Of a stretch of DNA of 64,000 bases, positions 47,001 through 56,864 are shown one piece after another; position 1 is the first letter of the stretch; each line of letters begins with the position of its first letter. The notes below the pieces were generated by a model that had not been told where the DNA came from, made no database searches, and saw only the letters and a list, made by a program, of their open reading frames with translations. The translations under genes and the position numbers were made by a program. This DNA comes from Anniella stebbinsi (lineage: Eukaryota > Chordata > Lepidosauria > Squamata > Anniellidae): NCBI GenBank assembly GCA_029215795.1, contig JARDYH010000004.1, forward strand, positions 206,564,017-206,628,016, in the 5' to 3' direction.

Positions 47001-50000
47001 CATAGCACACATAGAATTCTAAGACTGGCAAATCTAAAAGCAAGTGTGTTGCTTTTCAAGAACCAAGGAAATTCAATGGGTCTTACTTTTGAGTAAATAT
47101 CTAGGGATGGAAATGCAGCCTGTGCAAGAACTGAGTAGGGTGACCATATTTGGGAAACCAAAAAAGAGGACACCTAGTGGGTGGCAGGAAAATGGCTTTC
47201 TGGGGCCACCTTAAAGGCCCCAATTGGAGCGGAGGAGGGGAAAGCATGTCATTCTCACCCCCACCCCATTGCTCCAATCAGGCCTTTTTCTATAATGTCT
47301 GGGAATGACACGTTTTTCCCTTTTAAGACCTTGATTGGAGCAGTGGGAGAGAATGACACACCTCCAGAAAGCATGTCATTCCCCCCTGCCACGCTAGTGG
47401 TGGCCTTAAAAGGGAAAGTGTGTAATTCCAGGTCATTATAGACTATTGCATAAAATCCCCCCTGACACCGAGGATAGAACAAAAACCAGGAGAAATCTGG
47501 GGAAATCATGACAGTTTTTTTTAAAAAAAATTATTATTGCATTTATATCACACCTTTTTTTCTGCCAAGAAACCCAAGGTGGCATACATAATTCTCCTCC
47601 TCTCCATTTTATCCTCACAACAGCAACTCTGTGAGGTGGGTTGGGCTGAGAGTCTGCAACTGGCCCAAAGTCACCCAATGGGTTTCCATGGCCGAGTGGG
47701 GAGTAGAACACAGATCTCCCAGCTCCCAGTCCAACACTTTAGCCCCTACGCCACACCCTAATGGTCACCCTAGAATTGAGCCATGCCAAGTTGGAAGCAG
47801 ATCAGTTTGTGCCTTGATTTTTAGGATATTTTTTAAAAAAGTTTGACTTCAATTTTTTTTCTAAAATTCAAGGCATGAACCAATCTGCTTTCAACTTGGC
47901 ATGGCTAAAGCCTTACTTAAGAGGTACCATGGTGCCAAGTTTCATCTCTTCATCTTTACTTTCTTTTTTTTTTAATGTACTGCTCAAGGCCCTAGACCCC
48001 AAAGAGGAGTATTGGGTTTGAAGTTTTAAAAATTCCTAAAACTCAAGGCATAAACAGATGTGCTTCCAACTTGGCATGGCTCAATCCCTACTTAAGAGCT
48101 ACCATGCTGTCAAGTTTCATCCCTTTATCTTTAAAAATGATGGAATTGTAAGCATTTTAGTTAATTAAAAAAATTAAATTGAAGTTTTAAACATTTCTAA
48201 AAATCAAGGGATGAACGGATCTGCTTCCAACTTGGCATGGCTAAATCCCTACTTCAGAGCTACTATGGTGCCAGGTTTCATCTCTTTATCTTTAAAAATG
48301 AGGGAGATGCAAGCATTTTGGTTGATTTATTAATGTTAAAAGTGAGTTCAACACATAACACTAGCTTTGATTTAATATTGGATGTCAAGATGGTATAACA
48401 TCCTGGCTGACGCTGGCTTGGTTGTCAACTGTATAATATCCAGTCATCCGTTACACAAAGCCATGAAATTCATTAAACAAAAAACCTACGGTTTACAAAA
48501 ACAATGTTTAGGCTCTACAGTTCCCAACCAAGCACCAAAAAGCAGGGAAATTGGGAGTTAAAGCTCACAAGCCTTAACGCCACATCCTCCCTAAGGAGGC
48601 AGAAAGTGCAAGTGAAATTCTCATTCTCCCAAAGCAGATAAACCATGAGGACAGGGTGGAGAATATGATATGCAGAGGTGACTGTGGGGTTAACAATTTA
48701 GGGCCACCTACTTCTCTTTTTTTGTTTAGAGCAGCCCTTCCCCAACCTGGTGCCCTCCAAAGGTGTTGGACTACAACTCCCATCATTGCAAGTCAGTATG
48801 TCCCATGGTCAGGAATGCTGGGACTTGTCATCTCAAACACCTGGAGGGCAGCAGGATGGGGAATGCTGTTCCATACCCTTACCAAATACAGGGTCTGCCC
48901 AATACTTTTCTCTCACACACATCTCGCATATAGCAGCACTCTTGATAACAAAAGGGGCACTATTCATTACAGATCTAGAACCAGAGCATGTGCCAGGCAC
49001 TTCCAACTTTTGGTCAATATCCTGCCTTTCAAAGAACCAATGTTTTTTTTCTTAAAATGTATTTATAAAAAATATACTGTTCACTCCCCACAATCCCTGC
49101 ACAATACATCATCTCATCAAAGCAACAGCGGAGCAGAAGATGTTTAGTTTGGCTGTCTTGAACATCTTTCAGATGAGATTAGTTTGCAATCCTATACCTC
49201 TTGGGAGAAATCCCTAGTGAATTCAGTGGCACTGGCTTCTGAGAAGACATGTATAGGAGTCAACCTTCTCCAGCCTGGTGGTCCCCAGATGTGTTGCACT
49301 GTAACTCCCTTGTTATGTGTTATGGGGAAGACAAAAATCAATTCATACTTAATTTTAAAATAATACTTATGCATGAATGCATTACGTGGTAGCTCTGCCT
49401 TTGATCTCACACTGCTGAACAAGTAAGAGAAATCCTTTATCTGATATTCAAGAAACAGACATCCTATGCCATGTGTTGAAAACTAATGTTGATGTCTGAA
49501 GGGCTATCTGGATTAGGTGTTCAAGATTCATTCATTGTTGTTTCATTTGGTTTTGACAGTTTATTTAAAGTGATGCAGCTCTTTTGTAGTTCCTTGATTG
49601 ATCGCATATCTTAATGCTGGAAAACATCATACTTTAGTACAGATGTGGGCACAAAATAGATCTGGATGATTTGGATATCAACTCACGGCATTCCTGATAA
49701 CTGCCCATGCTGATAGGGGCTTTTACAAGTTGAATTCTGAAACATCTGGAGATCTACATTCTGCCTTCCCTTGTCTTGAACAACATTCCCCAACCTGGTG
49801 CCTGTCAGATGTGTTGGGTTGCAACTCCCAACATAAGGAGATGCTCTAAGAAATGAGAAGTAGCTGGTCCTAAGTTGTTCATCATCATTTCCCACAACCC
49901 CACAGTCACCTCTGCAGATCAAATTGCATATCTAGATTTTTGAGATGACAAGTCCCAGCATTCCTGACCATGGGACATACTGACTTGCAATGATGGGAGT

Positions 50001-53000
50001 TGTAGTCCAACACCTTTGGAGGGCACCAGGTTGGGGAAGGGCTGCTCTAAACAAAAAAAGAGACATAGGTGGCCCTAAGTTGTTCGTGATCAGTTTTCCA
50101 CAACCCCACAGTCACCTTTGCATATCATATTCTCCACCCTGTCCTCATGGTTTATCTGCTTTGGGAGAATGAGAATTTCACTTGCACTTTCTGCCTCCTT
50201 AGGGAGGATGTGGCGTTAAGGCTTGTGAGCCTTAACTCCCAATTTTCCTGCTTTTTGGTGCATGGTTGGAAACTGTAGAGCCTTAACATTGTTTTTGTAA
50301 ACCGTAGGTTTTTTGTTTAATGAGTAGGTCTATAGCTGTGTGGATCTGACCTTGAACCCTTTTTATATATAGGGACTACTACTGTCTTCCGCCAATCCTG
50401 GGGAACTTGGCCAGATTTATTTATGGCTGTGAATAGAGTCGCTAACAGTGGAGCCCACCAACTAGTATTATTTTTAACATTTCTGGCAAAATTCCATCTG
50501 GGCCTGGGGATTTGCTTGGTTTTAGCTTGTTTATCAAATCTTCTATGATGATGGAGTCTATTTCAGGCCAATCGGGGGTATCCTTAAGCAGTGTAGGGGC
50601 CTGATAAACCAATTGACCACCATCAAAGACATTACGATAATGGTTTTCCCAGGTATCCGCTGATATACAGCAGTCCGGGGAGCCTCCCCTTTTGTTAAAT
50701 GCTCCTGAGACTATTTACCAAAAAGTTTTGTTATTTTTGGTGGCTAAGGCACCAATTAGTAGTTGCCAGCTCTCCCGGTCAGCCTGATTCTTTTTCTGGG
50801 ACAAGATTTTCTTGTATTTTCTCTTTAAGTTGTAATATTAATCTGGGAGTCGACGTTCATTGTTTGTCCGATAGGAACTATAACTATCATTCAGTCTTTT
50901 CTTTAATTTTAGACACTCCTCGTCAAACCAATTGTTGTGGGGAGTCGGAATTCAAGGTGTTAGTAATGACATTTAAACCCCTACACGTCTTGAGACCTCG
51001 ATACTTGAGAGAGCACCTCTCCCTATATATGCCTGCCTGAGTCTTGAGATCTATCGGAGGAGCCTCCTCTGCATCCCACCAGCGTGAGACGTATGCTATG
51101 GTGGGACATGGGAGAGGGCTTTCTCTGTTGTGGCACCTTGGCTGTGGAATGCCCTCCCCTTGGAGGCCCGACTGGCGCTGGCCACATTTAAAACATGGCT
51201 TTTTAACAAAGCCTTTGATGGCTAAATTCACCAAGGTTGCATATAGTTTTTATTGTTTTTAAACTCTATACTGGGTTTAGCTTGATTAATGGTTTAGCTA
51301 TGTATATTTATTGCTTTATACTGTTTGTGTGATGTAAGCTGCTCTGAGATCCTAGTGATATAGGGCAGGATATAAATGTTTTAATAAATAAAAATAAAGA
51401 AGTAATTCTTCTTCTCGGTCCTGAATCTCCCACCATTCAGCTGTATGGGAGAAGGAGAAACATGTTTTCCTATACGCATTCTCCACACCATGCATAATTT
51501 TGTACACCTCTCTCATGTCTCCTCTTACTTGCCTTTTTTCTAAGCAATACAGTCCCCACACCCACACTGGGCTCTGTTGCCACTCTGCTGCTGCATGGCT
51601 GCATGTTACTGAAGGAGCAGCTCCCATGGCTCTACTGTTGCCTTGCGACACTTTTGGGAAATAGCATCATATGCCATGGTGCTCAATGAAGGAAGCAATA
51701 CTGCCACAGGTTACAAGACAACCATGTCAAAAAATGAAATGTCCTTTGGATCAAAGATTGAAACGTTGAGGCCCAGTCTCTAACTCAAGCAAATCTTACG
51801 ACCAGGTGCCTGTTAGGAAGGCGAAAGAAGCCTTTAAGTAGGCAGATAAAAAAGAAATTTCCTAGACGAAAATTTCAACAGAAGATCAGTTTGCACCTTG
51901 AAACATGAATATTCCGGTTCATAGATCGTCGGCATCACACTGGAGCCTGCCGTAGGACAGAATCACGTAACTGTTGCTGTGCACACATGATCTTGTATTC
52001 TGTGTTAATTCATCCAGAATAGCTACCATCCAGTATTTCTGTATTTGGAATTAGACGTGTGTTTTAGAATCCATTCTTTATTTGTAATTATGCACTGAGA
52101 GAAGTGGAGTTCAAACCTGAATACAAAAACATGGTGAATGATCTTATGTATTGACGTGTTTCTCTCACATGAAGTGAAGTCACCTTACTGGCTAATAATG
52201 CGCCACATTTGTTGTGGCTTGTTGAACTATAATTGGTCTGTAATCCTAATGCATGCTGGATCCTTTCTGATGATTCAAATCCACATAGATTTCCATTATG
52301 ATGATGTTCTAATTTTGCAGTGATGTGGATCTGCCCATAATGACAGATTTACAGGTAAAAATGTCAACTTGACACAGGTAGTCATGAATGATAGTTGCTT
52401 TATTTTTGCTGTATGGCTCTGATTAAAGTTACTGGGCTAGTTATTGATTTTAGTAATTTTCCCCAGCCTGGTGCCCTCCAGATGTTTTGAACTTCAATTC
52501 CCATCAACCCCAGCCAGTCAGTGTAAATGGTTTGAAATGCTGGGAACTGTAATCCAAAATAATTGGAGGGCACCAGGTAGGGGAAAACTAGATTATAGTT
52601 TTTCAGAAACTTGATGGTAGTATAATGAACATTGTGGTTGCACGTGGGACATATTACCATTTCTTCCTGCAAAATCTGTTTGACCAGTGATCAATGGATG
52701 GGATAGGAAAAATGAACATGTGTGCACAGAAGTAAGGACAGTGCTACCCACACTTTCTCCAAGTCTCTGAAAAACTATTGTTTATCATTAACAAATTTGG
52801 AATGCATTTACTATATCATTCCTTTTAGTATCCTGTCTATGAAACATTTTTTCAGCATAAATCCCCAACACTATTTGCTGTAAACAAGTGAGTGGTTATT
52901 AAATTTTGCTAGAAAATGTTTGCACATTTACTTCTTTCAAACAGACATGCTCTTTATATGCCATGCAATCCTATGCATATTTACTTGGATCCAAATCCCA

Positions 53001-53145
53001 TTAAGTTCAATGGAGTTTACTCCCCACTAACTGCGCATAGGACTGCACCCAGAGCAAGCCTGTCAACATGTTTGTTTGTCGTATTACTGGCTACATGCCC
53101 TCTGCATAGTATTTTCTTGCAGATTAGACTCTCTCCCATTTCCTC

Positions 53146-53192
<47 letters not shown>

Positions 53193-56100
53193 GTTCTCTA
53201 TTTTATTGATAAAGTTTCTCTCCTGCTTTTTCACTCAAATAGCTTTCACAATATTTCATGCAATGTCATTGTCTCTCATGACATCTCACACCATTTTCTC
53301 CTATTTTTTCTTTCACCGTTTTGAGAGCCAAACTAGTCATGTCGTTTTCTCTTCTATTGTTGTTTCCAGGAGGGTAGGGTAGGATGCTGGATCGGGACTG
53401 TGGCATGGGGGTGGGTAACCCCTTTGCCCCCACATTGGTTCTGATTGGATTCCCCCCACACCTCGTGGCTGCAGTTTGCAATAGCTGGACAGCTGCTATT
53501 GGTGCTGATGGGAGCTTTCCTTCCAATGGAAATAGCGGGGATGGGGAGGGTGATTCTTCAGAGGACCAGGTTGGAGGCAAAGCTTAAAGCCTTACCCCCC
53601 CTCCCTGCTTATGCTGTGGGTCCTGATCTGGTTTGCCTTCCCCCCTGCCAGCTATTGGTTAAAGAAAAATAAACTACACAGAGGCAAACAATATGACCAA
53701 TATCATGTCTAGGGCTCCCTCTACAAGGATTCGCTTTTGCGCCCGGTTCGGCAATTATGCGCATTATCGCAGACGCGCATTTACTCCTAATCCCTCTGCA
53801 CGGGAGGCGGCAAGAGGCGGCGAAACACATTAATAGATGTCCAAAAAGCGCTTTACAAGAAGTTAATGCGCATAATCGCTTGTTCACACGGGGAAAATGC
53901 GCTTTAACGGCCGGAGCAAAATAAAACTCGCGATTTAACGCGCATTCGAAAATGCGCATTATCGGGGAGATAACACGCCTCTACGCCCGATTTGCGCTCC
54001 GTTCTTGTAGAGGTAAAATTTTTAATGAACCTTCAAAGCGCATTAAACCTCTCTTGTAGAGGCACCCTAATTTGGCCCTCAGTTTCTGAGTTGAGTTGTC
54101 GCTACATCAATGTGTTCTAGTTTGGTCATAGTTCTTTGAACGTTATGCTACTTCTGATTGCCCTTAGACAAATTTAACTCTTGGGAAATGTGGGACAATG
54201 CAAGATAGCATGTGAAAGGTATAAATTTCAGGAATAATGTGATGCTCTGTGGCTTTAGGGTGGAAAGTATGAATATATCTTCAGTCACAAATGTAATCCC
54301 TTTAGTACCTTGTAAAGAGTTTCCAGTATAGCTTAACATATATAATGATTCTCTTCCTATGGTTTACAATAGGTTATTTCTAGTTGAAATGCCCTCAATA
54401 AATCCTGTCATTTTGCAATGAGAGAGCTATAACAAGGGGCTATTTTTGGCCTTTTCCACTCAGCACATTTTGAAATAATTGGTACAAACATTATTTCCTT
54501 ATCCTGGTTTCTGATGTTAGTATCTCTTGAATATGGTGTTCTGATTTGAGCTGTTCTGCAACTAGAATAGTGTGCTTTTCCCTGTGAGATCAGTTCACTA
54601 TAAAATGAATAAACCAACAAAAAGCACTTGGTTTTTTAAAAAAACCATATCTAATATTTTGACTGTGTTTTTCTCTCTCTACAGTCTGGGGCTTTGGTTT
54701 CCTAGCTGTGACTATAATCAACTTTGCTGCACTTCTTGGATTGGTTTTAACTCCTCTTTTAAAGAAGGACTATTTCCCAAAGATTTTAACCTTTTTTGTG
54801 GGCTTGGCCATTGGAACGCTGTTTTCCAATGCAATTTTTCAGCTCATTCCAGAGGTAAGAAAGTTGGTGAAGATGGAAGAAAGTTGGTAGAACTGGGAAT
54901 ATGATCCTACAATGTGCTTTCCCTTGAGCAAGGCAGAAATGCACATCATCAGGTGGTTGTTTATGAGCTGTTACAATCCTGTACTAATTCCCTGTCTCCC
55001 ACCCTTCCTTCAGCCATGAGCTCATTCAAAAGAGTGGGGCAGTCTTGTTTGACTGTTGTATCATAGTATGCCATAGGAGGAGGGAGGGCAATCCCGGAAG
55101 TACCTGCTTCTGGGATCGTCGCCCTAATGCACACCAGAAGTGCGACGACCCAGGATCCTCCCGGGCTGTCGTCGCTGTTGCGGCCGCCATTTTTTTAAAA
55201 AAATGCGGCTGGGAAGAGTGCTCTTGTGCTTCGTTGAAAAGGTAAGTGGGGAAAAAAATCACAGTGAAATCGGGGGGAGGCCCCTTGCCATCCTAGGGAT
55301 GGTGGGCTTCCTTTCCCCCCCTCACCTGATGGGCATGGAGCTGCACAGTGCGGCTCCATGCCCATTTTTGCTGCTGCACTTACTCGCGAGTAAGCACGGC
55401 AGCACCTGGGACGGGCGGCCACATCTTCCGCAGTCTTGGGAAGTTCCCGGGACCATGGAACATTCGGGATTTCCCAGGGATCCTTTTTCCCTGGCAAATC
55501 CCGTGTCCGTTCCCCCTGCCCCCAGGAGTCCCTGTGCATCATTTGGACTCATAGGGACCAGCCGGGGGCCATTTTAGTCAAACAGCCTGATGTAGACGAA
55601 TGAATGACCTACCGCACAGGTAGTTGAAGGATGAACAATCTAGAGATCATAAGGCAATTCTGTAAGTTGTTGTATACCTGCTTGCAGTCCTGGAGTGAGG
55701 TTCTGAGGTGCCAGGGAATAGTTTCCAATGTAATGTATAGGCACAGATGTTAGTATCCCTCATGAACGTAGATGTAATGGTACTGAGATGCTTTGCATAC
55801 AGAAGGCCCCAGGTTCAATCCCCAGCATCTCCAGGTAGGTCTGGGAAACACTCTTGTCTGATACTCTGCAATGCAGTATTGTCAGTTTAGACAATACTGA
55901 ACTGAATTGTCTTGGTATAAGGCAGCTTCGTATGCCCATAAGATCTATAATAGACAAGGCATTTTTTGCTGGATTAAAATTGGATACACACTTCACATTT
56001 ACATCTGAATTGGATTGCTTTTAGAGAAGCAGAAAAATAAGAAGTGCCCTATCCCAACACATTTCTGCAAGAGTCACCATTATAAGCATGCCTTTAGAAT

Positions 56101-56817
56101 ATACCAATTCACGGACAAATGTTCTGCTTCTGGCAGCACTGATTCAAAAGTAGCAAGTTTAAAGCAGCGTTCATGCAGATATAGAAGAGGCAGCTTCCTC
56201 TGTGGGTGAACATTCTTAATCAGTCTTGTAAACTTTTACATATATTTATGCTTAGATGGGGCACAGGGTGAAATCAAGCTGAACGTATCGGACAGGTTCA
56301 ATTAAAAGGTGGATAATTAGAAATCTATTATATTGTTTTCCGAACAAAGCACATAACATTTGGGGGGTAACCTGGATTCACTGTTAAAATTTCTTTTTAG
56401 GCATTTGGATTTGATCCAAAAATAGATAACTACATTGAAAAAGCAGTAGCTGTGTTTGGTGGATTCTACATCCTCTTCTTTGTGGAAAGAGTTCTTAAAA
56501 TGATACTGAAGACCTATAGTCAAGTGAGTAGGTAGCAGGACATGAAATGAAAAGATTTCAGACTTTGGCTGTTTTTCACTGTTAATGATCAGTATGCCTT
56601 TAGAAATGGACAGAATTTAGGGCTTAAAACTGAGCCTAGGTTTAAACCAAGAGCCAGAGCATATGATAGATCTCTGAACCTGCCCAACATGTGAAGGAAC
56701 AGACTGAGTATAAGCAACTCCTTCCTGCCCAACTAGTATGCAGTCCCCACACGTACACACAGAGATGGAACTTCTGGACATGTAGTGTACAGTTCAGTGC
56801 TTAGGCGAAAATGCTTG

Positions 56818-56864
<47 letters not shown>

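Larger units (their letters stand above)
44745..50323 (+). mobile_element. Element X, long copy (5.58 kb), inside the family V LINE
   Basis: Left 44745-45655 and right 49978-50323 blocks match the 1.23-kb copy at 15976-17209, with the same ATTAATGGAGGCACAG start and TTTGTTTAATGA end. The LINE reading frame resumes on either side (YRP at the right, SLLSVVG at the left), so the borders are precise to a few bases. I find no target duplication and no coding region of its own. It holds later insertions at 45971-46284 and 47136-47772 and an inverted repeat at 48470-48842 against 49935-50323. Confidence 0.7.

Noticed and set aside
44745..50323. Helitron identity for element X
   Set aside because: One end can be read as starting TC, but there is no CTRR end with hairpin and the A/T insertion rule is not clearly met.
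55770..55860. tRNA-like A and B boxes (also at 6930-7016 and 57740-57830)
   Set aside because: These are SINE heads: no complete cloverleaf and the SINE body follows.
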